Source: Chrysomallon squamiferum
Lineage: Eukaryota > Mollusca > Gastropoda > Neomphalida > Peltospiridae
Direction of reading: 5' to 3'
Assembly: GCA_012295275.1 (NCBI GenBank)
Contig: CM022669.1
Location: 12,850,172-12,914,171 of the forward strand
Length of the DNA: 64,000 bases
The position numbers and the translations under genes were made by a program. Positions within the stretch are counted from its first letter, which is position 1, and every line of letters begins with the position of its first letter. The notes below the pieces were generated by a model. That model was not told the DNA's origin. It made no database searches and saw only the letters and a list, made by a program, of their open reading frames with translations. Shown in pieces: positions 1 through 12,325 of the stretch.

Positions 1-112
1 GTTATTATTATTATTATTTTTTTTTTTTCAGTCCAGCAATAGTTTTTTATCCTTTTTTTTTTTTTTTTTTTTAGTAAACTTTACATTTGTCACTCTTCTT
101 CTTCTTCTTCTC
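1..112. repeat. TTA, poly(T) and CTT low-complexity block
   Basis: TTA units then T-runs at 17-28 and 53-72, followed by CTT units at about 95-110. The array may extend beyond the window edge. Confidence 0.85.
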
Positions 113-1171
113 ATCTAATTTTTCATTATAATTAACTGCTTCATTTATTTCTTGACTGAAATGTGGATTCTCTCCAGGGATTCGCTCATTCTGTGATTTG
201 TGGGATTCTCTTTCGAACGTTCCACACTTCAAGTTTGGTTGAAAAAAGTGCTAAGCGATGGAAATTTAATTTATATCCGTAAACGTAAATATATCACTGA
301 TCTCATCCAAATCTGCCGAATTAAAAGACTTAACGCTAGAAAATAAATCAAAGTCGTGAATCGTAAGAGATCTTTTGATGTTGTTGCTTTCACTTGTTTT
401 TTTCCTTTCAACGGTATTATTCTTATTGTTATTCTTTTGTTTTTCTTTTTGTTTTCTTTTCTTTTTTTTTAAGCGGTGGTTCTTTAAGTTTCAAATTTTG
501 TTGTATTTGTAACGTGTTAGGCATGCATGATTTTCCTTCAGTGTCTGAAGTGATTTATTCTTCATACAAAATTTTAAATTATTTGCAGAGAAGATAATAA
601 ATGCTGTCAAAAATGGAAATTCTTAATACGAATTCAAATCATTCCTTTGCTAAATTTAATTTTAATTTTTTTTTTTTTTTTTTTGTTAATAAATGGTAGT
701 GTTGTCTTCTTACATTCTTACGTTTTTTAAACTTTCTGTACCTAACGCTTGATATCCTTAACAAATCGAAGACTGAGCAAGTACACAGCAATCTTTTTGA
801 AGATAGTTTAGAAGCAGTCTTAACATCGGCGTTCGAGAAAAAGAAAGAAGAAAAAATAATAAGAAGAAAAAAAGAACAAGATTTAGCAAGAAAGAAATTA
901 GCATTGTAAAATGAAGTAGGATATCAGGGTGATACATCATTTTAAAGGAGTTAATATTAAACAGTAAAACGACGATGCTATCTATAGCATTATAACGTTA
1001 TATTGTGTTTTCTGTGGTTTGCTACATTAGTTCCAATTTTATTTTTTTTTTCTAATTTTAATGCTGAAAGTTCACCACCAATGCTACTATTCTAATGAAT
1101 ATTATTGGTTCTAATAGTAAAAATATCACTTTTTACTAGTATTACTACTATCACCATCAATTATTACCATT
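113..1171. other. AT-rich unique sequence, no gene seen
   Basis: Short frames only, all AT-driven. T-runs at about 667-684. No splice or protein signal that I can support. Confidence 0.5.
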
Positions 1172-1189
1172 TCTACTACTACAACAACA

Positions 1190-1231
<42 letters not shown>
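1172..1231. repeat. (CTA)n microsatellite
   Basis: ACTACT units with a CAA interruption; reads as poly-valine on the minus strand. Confidence 0.92.
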
Positions 1232-2973
1232 GCCACTGCATTAAATTTATTTAATTTTATGATCGTGGGATTTTGGGAATTCGAAATCACCCCACGAAGA
1301 CTGAATTTACATAAAGCGTCATGACAACCCAATCTAGTTGATGACAAACATAATTATTATCAATGATGCTGATGAGGTCGTTGTTGTTTTTTTTTGTTTT
1401 AATTTCTGCACTCGTAGTTCAGGTCACACACAAACAAATGTGTCTAACTTATTCAAACCAGAACGACGGCATCAACATCGGTGAGCTAATTACATCAGTT
1501 AGTGCAGAGACAATTTTTTTAAAGCCGTAGTCGTAAATTGGCTCTTTCAAAAGATGAGTCTTGCTCAGAGGAACCTGCAGTTTCAACGTCTCCGAAAATT
1601 GCTCCTTTTGTCTTTCTTCGACATCATCTTAGTTTCAAATTCTCCCAATTATCAGCCAATTTTTACATCATGGCTATTAACACGGAAAACGCTAATACAA
1701 ACAATACAACTGGATTCCGTCGTGACCTCGTCATTTCTGAAGACGTTTTGACTTGTATTCCTGCCGTGTTACTCGGGGGACGCGGAGGTAATGTGATTTT
1801 TCAGTTAGCCAGTATTACAGAAGACGGTTTTGTTCTCGCCACGCTTTGCCGTGTAATTGAACTGCCGTGATGGTTAGGAGAAGGTTTATCCTTCCAACAA
1901 AATAATTTGATTTGTATCTCAAGGTTGACGAGAGAAAAATAGATCAGTGGAAATCTTCTTTAGTGTGAGTAAAAAGAAGAAGAAAAAGAAGAAGAAAAAT
2001 ATCCGTAGGAAAAAAAAATCCAGTAAGTCAGCGGTTTTTGTGATATTAAGAAATAGCTTTATTTCTTAACCACGGTGTTTTTTACTTAAAGAAAATATTC
2101 AGCTGTCCAGACAAAAAAAAAAAAAAAAAAAATACAAGAAAGATTACATAATTTCCGCTCTTACACGTTCAAAATTGAGCAAAAGATCAAAGGCTTTTTT
2201 TAGCTTTGAGGGGAAAAAATCTGTTAAAAAACGTGATAATTTAAATTTGAAAATTCAATTTTAATTAAACTTCAAAACGGCACTACATTTTAATCAAGAT
2301 AAAAATTTTAATTTCTCGGTATATTTTGACGTATAATCCATAACAGATGTGTGAAATATTTTATCTTTACTTCACATTCTATCATTTTATGTCTGACATT
2401 AATGTTTAAGGCGAAACTTTCTGGCATTAAATAATGTTTCTGTTTACGAATTTTGGAACATTTCGATGTAAATATTAAATATATCTTACTGCTAACCACA
2501 TTTATTTTTTTCTTTCCGAATTAAAGTAGATTTTTCAAAGTGTAATTCATAATTAAATGAAGCCAGCAATTACATTTGACAAACATAGTTTAAACTGTAT
2601 ACATTATAATTTTAACCTGTTATGAAGGTTTATAATGGCAATCGTTCTATGCTTGCCATTCCTCTGTCACCCTCAGATTCCTGGCCTTAAAAAGAGAATA
2701 ATAAATACCTAATTGTCATACATAGCTTATCAGTGAAGCTCATTCTTTATTTTATCAACTGAGTTTCGAGCGCATCTGTCAAGGACAATCATTAGGTTTG
2801 AGGAAAACGTGACAGTTCGTTACCTTTGCATTTGTTTGTCGTGACAGTTGCAGAACGCAGGTTAGGTATTTGACGACAATTGAGGTTTTTAAAGAGAAAT
2901 GGTTCAAGAAATCGCAAGTTATTTACATCACGTTATTCGCGCTAACGTAAAATATGTTGAACAACATAACTTT
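1232..2973. other. AT-rich unique sequence, no gene seen
   Basis: Frames near 1538-1870 overlap one another in different phases and have no recognisable content. A-run at about 2113-2131. The block 2640-2890 is more mixed in composition (CCTTTGCATTTG, GTGACAGTTGCAGAACG) and might be regulatory. Confidence 0.4.
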
Positions 2974-3187
2974 GAGAAGAAGAAGAAAAGAAGAAGAAGA
3001 AGACGAAGGAGAAGAAGACAAAGAAGAAGAAGAAGAAAAAAGAAGAAGAAGAAGAAGAAGAAGAAGAAGAAGAAGAAAAAGAAGAAGAAGAAGAAGAAAA
3101 GAAGAAGAAGAAGAAGGAAAAGAAGAAGAAATAGGAAAAACAAGAAGAAAAAGAAGAATGAAGAAAAAAAAAATCAGAAAGAAGAAT
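2974..3187. repeat. Polypurine (GAA/AAG)n tract
   Basis: About 210 bp with almost only A and G on the plus strand, mainly AAG units, giving lysine/arginine/glutamate frames. Long homopurine runs of this kind can form triplex structures. It directly precedes the CpG-richer island at 3240. Confidence 0.92.
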
Positions 3188-3239
3188 TCATGGCTTCAAA
3201 CTGAGTCAAGAAAAGCAAGCAAGGGATCACGGAATCTTA

Positions 3240-3640
3240 CTTTCTGAAAACATTCGGGCGAAGCTACATCGAATCCGGCGCTTGTCAAAGCGTTATCTAC
3301 ACGAAAGTATTGGTTTGAGGTATTGGGCCGCGCGCGGACAAGCGGGGTCATTTCGAGAGACAGACAGCGAGGAATTGACTCAGTGATTGAAGAAAGATTA
3401 ATTGGCAGCCACCGATATCAGATGTAGGTGATGAAAAACCCCGCCGCCTTCGTCGACAGCTTGATGTGGTGGCCGGTCGGACTGAACCGCCTAAACCACG
3501 ACAGCGTCCTTTAATTATCTCTTAACAGCTTCTGATTTCCACCGATTTGTATGCCCACGAAGCGACCGCAACACCACTTTGATTTACGTGTCTACGCCAA
3601 CAGCGTCGTGATTGCAAACCATTTCTTTCCAACGGTGTCG
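3240..3640. other. GC/CpG-richer unique island
   Basis: About 400 bp free of simple repeats and visibly rich in CpG (for example GGGCCGCGCGCGGAC, CCGCCGCCTTCGTCGACAG, GCGACCGCAACACC). No frame stays open convincingly across it and no family motif was seen in translation. It begins just after the polypurine tract. A promoter, CpG island or conserved regulatory element are all possible. Confidence 0.45.
3377..3383. promoter_or_regulatory. AP-1 site TGACTCA
   Basis: An exact AP-1 core within the CpG-rich island at 3240-3640. Confidence 0.3.
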
Positions 3641-3770
3641 ACCTTCGTACGAAAAAGCAACTGGGTAATTCAGCTGAAGCGAAAATTTGTGAACCTCTTT
3701 CACTGATCGGTTTTAAATCTAGTGGAGTGGGTTGATAATTGAAGCGCTGTAACTGTAAGAGAGAAAGGTG

Positions 3771-3805
3771 GGATGATAATGATAAAGATGCTGATGATGA
3801 TGATG

Positions 3806-3862
<57 letters not shown>

Positions 3863-3980
3863 GTTATAATAATAATAAAAAGAAGAAGGAATAGAAGAGA
3901 AGGAAAAAGAAAAGAAAAAAAAAAAGAAAGAAAGAAATTAAGAAAACAAGCAAACAAAAAAGCAAACAAACAAACAAATA
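3771..3980. repeat. GAT/AAT array followed by A-rich AAAC/AAAG stretch
   Basis: GATGATGAT then AAT units to about 3893, followed by A-rich purine sequence and CAAA units. Reads as poly-isoleucine in frame. Confidence 0.9.
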
Positions 3981-6512
3981 AACGTACATATAAATAAATA
4001 AACATAGCCAAATATTCCCGGTATTTGTTAACTAGGATACCATGCTTGAATGAGAAAACAAAATTCATTAAAGAAAAAAATAAAAAAAATAAAAATGTAA
4101 CCCGGGAATTCTCTTAAAAATAATTAAATAAAACAAACAAACAAAAAATATCTGCTAAACAATATACATAAATAAATAAATAACAAGTAATAAAAAATAT
4201 ACGATTTAAAACAACACAAAGCGCATGACGATAATGGGTGTAAATTTATCATCGATCTTTCCGTGTTAGCGAACAGAACCTTAAAACATTTCCGCTCGAT
4301 TTGAAACATACCAGAGGTGTTTAGCAATTGATAAACTGCCGCAGTTTTATAGGACACAGCGAGATTTTGTCATAAACTAAATAATTAATTTTGCGACAGA
4401 CTGAATAATTAACAGATCCTGGGACTGTCTGGCGTCTGGGCGCGTGGTTTCTCTCACGTGTGATATACCAAGCATACATTTCACTTTTATGTTGGACGTT
4501 TTATCAAATATGCGACGTTTATTATTCATTAGTTTTAGAAATCAATGGAATGACCGAAGTTGTTACTAGAGCAGATACAAACAGCATCGTTAATCGTCGT
4601 GAAAATAAAATAAGAAAAAAAAAAGAAAAAAAAAAAGAGAAAGAATATATGAATGAATGAGAGAAAACAAAACAAACCAAAACAGGTGTTAAATAAACGA
4701 AATATTAACGTAAAATTTTGACTTAATTAATGAAATAGTTAAATGAACTCAAGATATAAAAACAAGAGAGAGAAATACACATTCTCCTACGTATACAAAC
4801 ACAGACATAATAGAGACAGAAACGCGTACACCGAGATATGAAAACAAATACGTTGCTTTCTCTTCACTACGCTATATAATTTGTATTACATTTGTTAAGC
4901 TAAACAAATATGTACTATATTGACGTGAAACCTATAAGAAATAAAAAACAAAATCATATAAACTAGAATACAGATGATATTTTAGTAACGATAAAAACGA
5001 AATAACAAAAAAACAAAAAACAAAACAAAAAAAAACCTCCCTATTGTTCTTTACTTCGCTTACAGTTTCAAACTTCTTCTTCTTCTGAAACACATTAACA
5101 TATCCAGGCTTCGTATTACTGCTAAGATATGTTATTTTATATCTTGTACTCAGAAAGGGAGGTGCCGCAATAATACGGATCCCCACTAACGTGTTTCTCC
5201 ACAGGACGCGTTTATCAGAGGAGAAAAAAAAAAAAAAAAAAAACGAGGGGAAAAAGAAGAAAAAAAAAACATCAACGTCAATTATAGATATGTCGGGTAA
5301 TCGGGGCATACTGCACCAGCTTGTTTAGATACGAAACGATACCAGAGATAAGAACACCTTCTCCTTCTATCACAAGCCATCTCGCTTTGACTGAGATCCT
5401 GCCGAATCGGCTGGTGTTTAAAGCAACACGAGATATCCATCTGATGCTGCAATAAAACAACAAGAAACAACTGCTGGTGCCATTCACACTGCGCCTGCAG
5501 TCGTGCAGATTACCCTGAAACAATACGGTCGTTTCCGATTCGGGTGCAAGAAGAAGCGGTTTTGTAAAAAGATACTCGCCCGTGTATTATTTATCCGTTT
5601 ATTTCTAAATCACCCTCGTAATTAGGAAAAAAGGCTATAAAAGAAAACAGCTCCGGGCTTATTCTGAAGGAAAAGCTTTAAAGCGTATCCGTTGTAGTAC
5701 AAAGAAGAAAAAAAAAAGTTCTTTTGAACTCGATACCTTCTCTCATTCTTCTTTTCTCGTTTTTATCTTTTTTTTTTTTTTTTTGGAAATTGTTTTTGGA
5801 AGAAAAGTATAAATGTTTATCAGTTTTTTACGCTAGTTTGAAAATAAACAAACAAAGAAAACATAGAAATTCAGAAGGTAATCAGGTTCTGGTTATCTCT
5901 AAAGACATATCCAAACAGCCAATATAAACAATATTTTTTAATGCACTGTTTCGTGTTTTTTTTTTTTTTTTTTTTTTTTGTTGTTCTTTTTTGGTTTTTA
6001 CTGAATATCTAGGTTTCTGCACTGAAATATTTAGAACACATACAGTATGGGTGAAGGTAAAAATGTATACGGAATTATCTAAATCAGAAAATCTGGGTTT
6101 TAGCGTAGATGAAAAAAAAGTTTATCCGGCTTATAATTATAACAAATAAACTGAAATAATAAAACACTACATCAATTAAAATCAGTTTACATATTGACCA
6201 TTATACATATATCAACGTATTTTAAAAAAAAAAAAAAAAAAAAAGAGACTTGATTAACTTTCAAAAATAATGTTTACGTTAAAGATATAGACACGGATAA
6301 ACAAATTCTCATGTTTTTTTACCTTTTTACTTACAAAGTGGTTAAAGCGCTTGGTATGGAATGGAAAATCGGCGGTCCAATCCATGGCAATGCTTTATCT
6401 GTTCAATTTCCCGTTCTATCCAGTTCCCTAACATTTAGTGTATCAAAAAGGAATGGCGTACGGTTTCCTGTGTGTGGGAAAGTGCATGTTAATAGTAAAA
6501 TATAAAAGATAA
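3981..6512. other. AT-rich sequence, no gene seen
   Basis: Contains A- or T-runs near 5227-5243, 5771-5784, 5957-5979 and 6222-6243. The segment 5270-5530 is less AT-rich but has only overlapping short frames with no recognisable product. Confidence 0.4.
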
Positions 6513-6569
<57 letters not shown>

Positions 6570-6640
6570 CAACAACAATAATAATAATAATAAATAAATA
6601 AATAAATAAAATAAAATAAAACTATAATATAATAAAATAA
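6513..6640. repeat. (AAT)n/(AAC)n/(AAAT)n compound microsatellite
   Basis: AAT units with a short AAC block in the middle and AAAT/AAAAT units at the end. Confidence 0.92.
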
Positions 6641-8113
6641 AGAAGAAGAACATTAGACAACACTTAATTTCCTACATACATACAATTTTACAGTCATGTA
6701 TCTGTCTATAATTACATAGCCGTAGATTTGAAATACGCTCAGTGCATCATCGTTAAATAAAACTTCTCTCGCTTCGTTCAGACAGGTGATGTATTAAGCC
6801 GTAACTAATGCAAACAGTTTCAGTCTATACATTACCTACATGCCATGCTACGCACAGGTTCTTCTCCTCTTTCTTTCTTTTTTTTTTTTTTTTTTTTTTT
6901 TCAAAGACAGATGATGATCGGTATCTCCAGCTTTTGTCTTCATCAGTTGAGTTGCAGCAGATAAATAGATTTACGTCAAAGCCTGAGGATCGTGTAAAGA
7001 GAGATAAATTGAAGCTTCTGGCGTTTGGAATTCGTATCTGCTTCTGTCGTTTGGCTAATAGTTTCTACAGATTTGCCATTGCGCTGACGGTCCTTAATTT
7101 ATTTCCATTGCAGACGCAATTCTTTGATTACAAAAATCGGATATTCTGTCACCGCCAGAGGACACGAAGATAATGATAGAATTTTTGTAATTCAAAAATA
7201 CTGTCTGCGCTTTATGGTGTTACCACTTGTATGTCATTGAGATATTTCCGGAAAAAGATGTTTGTTGTCGGTTTCGAAAATGATATACTTTGCAGATACC
7301 TAATATTTATAAGCAAATAAATAAGTAAACATACAAATAAATAAATAAATAAATAAATATCATGTATTATTGTTGAATGTGTAAGTGACAGAATAAAATA
7401 AAAGAAGGATAAAGCAAAAAGCAAAAACAGAACGAAAAAAAAAAAGGAAGGTCAGAGATAGAGGCAGATATATAAAGTGAGTTAGACAGTCGGACAAATA
7501 AACACATATTAATTTGTATTAATAAAAATAACATAACTGCAAATGAAGAACATGCTTCTACAATAAACCTCCATTCACATATTAAAAGGGTTAATCTTAA
7601 AATGAAGAATTCGATTAAAATAAAAGGTCTAACTTCACCAGAGTCTGAAATTATTCTAAACACGACTGGAATAATTCTCTAGACAATAAATCTTGTGTGA
7701 GACAGCCCTGATGTAAAGATGCGTTGCCCTAAAATAGGATTATCAGATAGAAAGCGCTCGTTATTTAAATGGAAAGAGCAAATTTCTAATGAAACAGAAA
7801 ACTGGTATCAAACGTAATGAAATTAATCGCGTTTTTAACGCTATTCGGATAAACTTTGCGTCTCGTGGTTGTCTTTATTATTTTAAACGGTTGATAATTA
7901 ATACTAAACAAACAGATATGAATATACAGTGTGTTATTTTCTGTTCTGTCTGTGTCTGCCTTTCTTGTTTCATTCTGTCCTCTAAAACTCGTCTGCGTAT
8001 TTTTACCTCTGTATATGTTAAATTGTATATTCAGTTATGATCTCTACATTTTACGTATCATAATCTTACTTTCTTCTGATCTACAAATGACAAACTATAC
8101 TCTGTAATCGATA
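6641..8113. other. AT-rich sequence with small arrays, no gene seen
   Basis: T-run at about 6879-6901 and an AAAT array at 7313-7361. Frames at 6808-7173 and 7367-7663 overlap T-runs or lack family resemblance. Confidence 0.4.
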
Positions 8114-8326
8114 TACTACTATTACTACCACTTTCACTTCTACTACTACTACAACTACTACTACTACTGCTATTGCTACTGCTACTGCTACTACTACTAA
8201 TCATAATAATACTACTACCACCACCACTAGTAGTAATATTGCAGCTGCTACTGCTGCTGTTATTACTATTACTACCACCACTACTACTACTGCTACTACC
8301 ATTACTACTACTACTACTACTACTAC

Positions 8327-8372
<46 letters not shown>
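8114..8372. repeat. Compound ACT/ACC/GCT/AAT trinucleotide array
   Basis: About 260 bp of trinucleotide units drifting from ACT through GCT and ACC back to ACT, then a clean AAT run from about 8326. Reads as leucine/proline then isoleucine. Confidence 0.93.
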
Positions 8373-8373
<1 letters not shown>

Positions 8374-8559
8374 TTGATTCAGCAGTGAATTACAAAATGA
8401 TAGAACAGTACAGGCATTCTATTCAATAGCACCAACGTTTACATATGCCTACTTGTACATATATGTATAATAATTTGATTCATTTTATTTATTCTGTGTC
8501 TGAGTGCATTGTGTTCTGTTAACTTCTTATTTCATGAAGTATCTGATCTTTCGTGTCCC

Positions 8560-8960
8560 AACAAACTCAGTTAGGCTGCGCACCGAGTCACCGAGAGTTT
8601 CCCGCTGAAAAGAAAATCTTTGTTGAAGACAGAAGTGTTGATACGATTGTCTGTTGGAATCTTTGTTTTACATCTCCAGGAACTCTCAATAAATACCAGC
8701 CTTGAATAGGAATCAGGAATTCCTACAGATATTTAGATTCTCCGGCGGCCAGGATCGAAGAGCGAATAAAACAGTTATTTCAGCACAGAGTACACCAGTG
8801 CTTTATTTTGATACGCTTAAAATTGTTCCATGGATGGCGCCGATATCGAGACAAGTGCCGGCGGCGAGGAAATGAACGAACCGATACCAGTCAATTCGAA
8901 AATGGCGGCGTAGACGATAAAAATAAAAACAAACGAAATTATTTTAGACAGTTCCTTTTC
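8560..8960. other. GC/CpG-richer unique island
   Basis: Contains TCCGGCGGCCAGGATCGAAG, ATGGCGCCGATATCGAG, GTGCCGGCGGCGAGG and AAAATGGCGGCG (a YY1-like core). Short frames are present, but none has splice-site support or recognisable sequence. Confidence 0.4.
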
Positions 8961-9337
8961 AAACCTGTTCTCCAAGGAGACAGAGAGAAATAAGAAAAAA
9001 ATAATAATAATAAAATTAATACAAAATCTCTTGTCGTTGTACTCAAATAATCAGAAAACTGCAAATATTTTGTACAGGTCATTAAAGAAGAAAAATAGTG
9101 AAAGAGACTCAAGGTTGCTTTAAAACATCACAACCTCCATAATGACGCCAAAATTACAGGCATCGCTGAGTTCTGTTTTAAATTTATTTTATTTCAAGAC
9201 AAAATGACGACCCCAGCTTCAAAAATGTCATGAGGTATTAAACTTAGAAATAAATTAAATTAAATTCTTAACAGAGCTGTGGAGGTCTGTGCAATATGTT
9301 ATTCTCTTCATGTATCGTTACGATTAGTATTATTAAT
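8961..9337. other. AT-rich sequence, nothing recognised
   Basis: A short AAT run near 9000-9020; otherwise unique without open frames. Confidence 0.4.
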
Positions 9338-9436
9338 ATTATTTATAAAAACAACAACAACAACAACTAATAATAGTAATAATAATACAGCTATTATTAC
9401 TACTATTATAGCAACAATAACAACAATAACTACAAT

Positions 9437-9469
<33 letters not shown>

Positions 9470-9531
9470 AATTACTATTATTATTATTATTACAACTGCT
9501 ACTTCTACATCAGCTGCTAAAGCTACTATTA
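9338..9531. repeat. Compound AAC/AAT/ACT/ATT trinucleotide array
   Basis: Trinucleotide units changing from AAC to AAT, ACT and ATT. A threonine-rich plus-strand frame and a valine-rich minus-strand frame are artefacts. Confidence 0.92.
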
Positions 9532-9973
9532 CTACTATAAATTTTACCGCTATTATTAGTAGAAAATTCATGATCGTCATCATCAATTTCATCATCATTA
9601 ATATTATTTATTTCTAATTTTCGCCAAATCAGACTGGTTATAACATCCAGATCTCTGATTATCCAACAACAACACTTTGCAGCATAACTGAAAAACGACA
9701 GACAACTGTAAAACTCGACTTAAAACATCTATGCTGTTATTCTATGACACAATGGAGAAATAACCAACATTTATTCATAGATATCACAAAGATTTTTTTT
9801 TTTTTGGTCCAAACATTGTCTAAGCTTATCCACACATTTACGTACAGTCAAGTCAAACCACTACTGGAACAGAGTGAGAAATTCTGCTTCAGCTCTGTGT
9901 TCTACGAATTTTTTTTTTTTTTTTTTTTTCAGTGGCGTACGAGACAGACAAAAGCTGCGAAAATGACATCCAC

Positions 9974-10025
9974 CTGGGAGCAATTGAAACTAAGTGTGGA
10001 ATCCGGCTGGGAGTAATTGAAACTA
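9974..10025. repeat. Direct repeat of 19 bp at 33-bp spacing
   Basis: CTGGGAGCAATTGAAACTA (9974-9992) and CTGGGAGTAATTGAAACTA (10007-10025) differ at one base. The intervening 14 bp are not repeated a third time. Confidence 0.8.
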
Positions 10026-10309
10026 TTATTTTTCCAGAATGATGACTCTAATAACATATAAACTGATACTTGTTGGATATAAGTGTTATGGTAATTATTG
10101 CAGAGATGGTCCCAAACAGTGTTAGTTGAATTAGAATTAGAATACAAAGAGACTGGTTTCGATTCTGCGTTCGTTTTGGAAGTAACTGTATTAATTCAGT
10201 ATTCTGTGATTTAATAAGATTAGAATTAGAATTAATAATAAAGTTAGAATGGCTTTAGAGCTTAATTTAAAAATAAGATTACACTACTGTTGAATAAAAT
10301 GTTAATAAT

Positions 10310-10462
10310 AATAAATAAATTAGAAGAAACCCAAAAACAACAACAACAGTAAAAAATAAGAATAACAAAAACAAAAACAACAATAACAATAAGAAAACGA
10401 CTTCAGCAACAACCATAACAACAACAACAACAACAACAACACCTATAATAATAATAATAATG
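10310..10462. repeat. (CAA)n/(AAT)n array
   Basis: CAA units interspersed with AATAACAAT, then AAT units to about 10460. Confidence 0.88.
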
Positions 10463-10610
10463 GTACTATTTACACATATCTGGATCTGTAGTTTAAGAGT
10501 AACAAACTCTTTCATCAAAATTTAGACGCATAACTCAGGTAATGAAATTCAATATCGCGTTAGCTGGTATGTGGCGAATTTCAGGACAAACGACATGCTG
10601 GTTTGATCCT

Positions 10611-10620
10611 TTGTAAACAG
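10611..10620 (+). promoter_or_regulatory. Forkhead consensus site
   Basis: TTGTAAACAG contains the GTAAACA core of FOX factors. It belongs to the same island as the TCF/LEF site. Confidence 0.35.
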
Positions 10621-10681
10621 TTTCATCAGGAAGTGCAAAGAGAGAAGGCCAAATTACCTCTGCCTGCGAATTAATGAAGGA

Positions 10682-10691
10682 AGATCAAAGG
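10682..10691 (+). promoter_or_regulatory. TCF/LEF consensus site
   Basis: AGATCAAAGG is the full TCF/LEF recognition sequence. It lies in a repeat-poor island with a forkhead consensus 70 bp upstream and AATTAATG homeodomain-type cores nearby. Confidence 0.4.
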
Positions 10692-10840
10692 TTTGTTGGA
10701 AGACAAGAATTGGATTAATTTTGTCCAAGTCCTCTAAGTATCATCAAAATACAAATCGTAGAGGTTAGAGACAAGATGACTTCATCGCCTTGATTTAGAC
10801 CAGCTGTCCCGAGTTTTGGTAACGATTAAGGTTAATTATG

Positions 10841-11136
10841 ATTGTAAAGGAGAAAAATATGTGAACGAGATAATAGTATACGGAGCTTAAAAAGAATCAA
10901 AAATGAGAGCGGTATCGTATTATGAAGCTCAGTAATGAAAGAATATTTAGCACGACGAAAGTAGCAGACTGTTAGGTGAAAATTAGCACAAAAAGAAAAA
11001 TATGACCAAAAAATATTTTGATATTTTTATTTTATTTTATTAATAAACGATGGTGGTGATGTTGATGATGATGATGATTATGGTGATGAAGAGGACGATG
11101 GTATCAAATTCTAATAAAAATATAGCATTGTTATTG
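10841..11136. other. AT-rich spacer with short GAT array
   Basis: GATGATGATGATG-type units at 11050-11100; no gene seen. Confidence 0.5.
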
Positions 11137-11290
11137 CTTTATTTATTTATTTATTTATTTGTTTGTTTGTTTGTTTGTTTATTTATTTAATTATTTATTT
11201 GTTTGTTTGTTTGTTTGTTTGTTTGTTTGTTTGTTTGTTTGTTTGTTTATTTATTTATTCACTTACTTACTTAATAATTTATTATTATTA
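11137..11290. repeat. (ATTT)n/(GTTT)n compound array
   Basis: ATTT, GTTT, ATTT, GTTT and ATTT blocks in succession, then a short TTA run. Similar in composition to the inverted array at 18301-18421. Confidence 0.93.
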
Positions 11291-12118
11291 TTACTTTATA
11301 TATATGTATATAAAACACTCATTTTTGTGTTCTTATCTCAGGCAATCAAATTAGATTATTTTTTTCTATTATAATTTCAATGATCGTCTACTGCAGAACA
11401 CAGATATTAAACTCGACATTTTAGCTTCAGAATGATCCCTGACTGCCTCTTAAGGCAATTCAACCTTGTTTATAAATGAAATCCGAAAATAAACAAATCA
11501 ATAGCAATTTCCGAACCTTCTGACAAAAAGTTAACTAGCTGTTGGGGCCTGGGGAATTTCAATAAACTGTTTTTTGTTTAACTTCTTGGAATATTTCAAT
11601 TTTCATTTGAAATTGCAAGAGATAATACTCTCATGACCTGATAAATAATGTTTGCGTTTCAGATTCAGTTTAGTTCATGGAATAACGCGTTTTAGAAAGG
11701 GATAAATAACTTAAAGCAATGCAGTTTAAGGCTTTATTTATGACACACCAATTTTTATGATTATTATTATTGTTGGTGTTCTTGTTGTTGTTGTTGTTGT
11801 TATTTTATTTTATTTATTTTTAAACTAATTTCCAAGATCATTAAATCTAAGCCAGAATAAGAGTGTAATGATTCCTGAAGTGAAACACTTTCGCGTAGTG
11901 AATATATTTCTCTGTATTTGTATATTTTGTCTTCTTTCAAAATGGACTCTGTCACAGTGGTCAGATCAAGAGTGATCTTTTCCTGTTTCACCACAGCTTA
12001 AAATATGACTGTCAGAAGGTAAATGTTTTCCTGTATATGAGAAGGTGTATACCAACCATCAGTTTATGCTAATTTATAAACGTGCCTGTCGGAATTGTGG
12101 TAGTGGGTTTGTTCTTTC
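11291..12118. other. AT-rich sequence, no gene seen
   Basis: A small TTG/GTT run near 11770-11800 is the only structure found. Confidence 0.45.
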
Positions 12119-12276
12119 ATACACATACACATACACATGCACATGCACATGCGCATACACATACACACACATGCACATGCACATGATCATGCACATACAC
12201 ATACACATACACACATGCACATGCACATGCACATACACATACACATACACTCATGCATGCACACATACACATACGC

Positions 12277-12325
<49 letters not shown>

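Larger units (their letters stand above)
10540..10840. other. Repeat-poor island with TCF/LEF and forkhead sites
   Basis: About 300 bp of mixed-composition DNA between simple-repeat arrays, without an open frame. The clustered binding-site consensuses make a developmental enhancer the most natural hypothesis; this is inference. Confidence 0.4.

Noticed and set aside
1538-1870. Overlapping frames of 110 and 65 codons
   Set aside because: The longer one has no ATG at its start, the two overlap in different phases, and neither shows a motif.
2899-3204. Frame starting ATGGTTCAAGAAATCG with a good translation-start context
   Set aside because: Thirty ordinary residues run straight into lysine/arginine repeats of the polypurine tract. 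No promoter, splice or family support.
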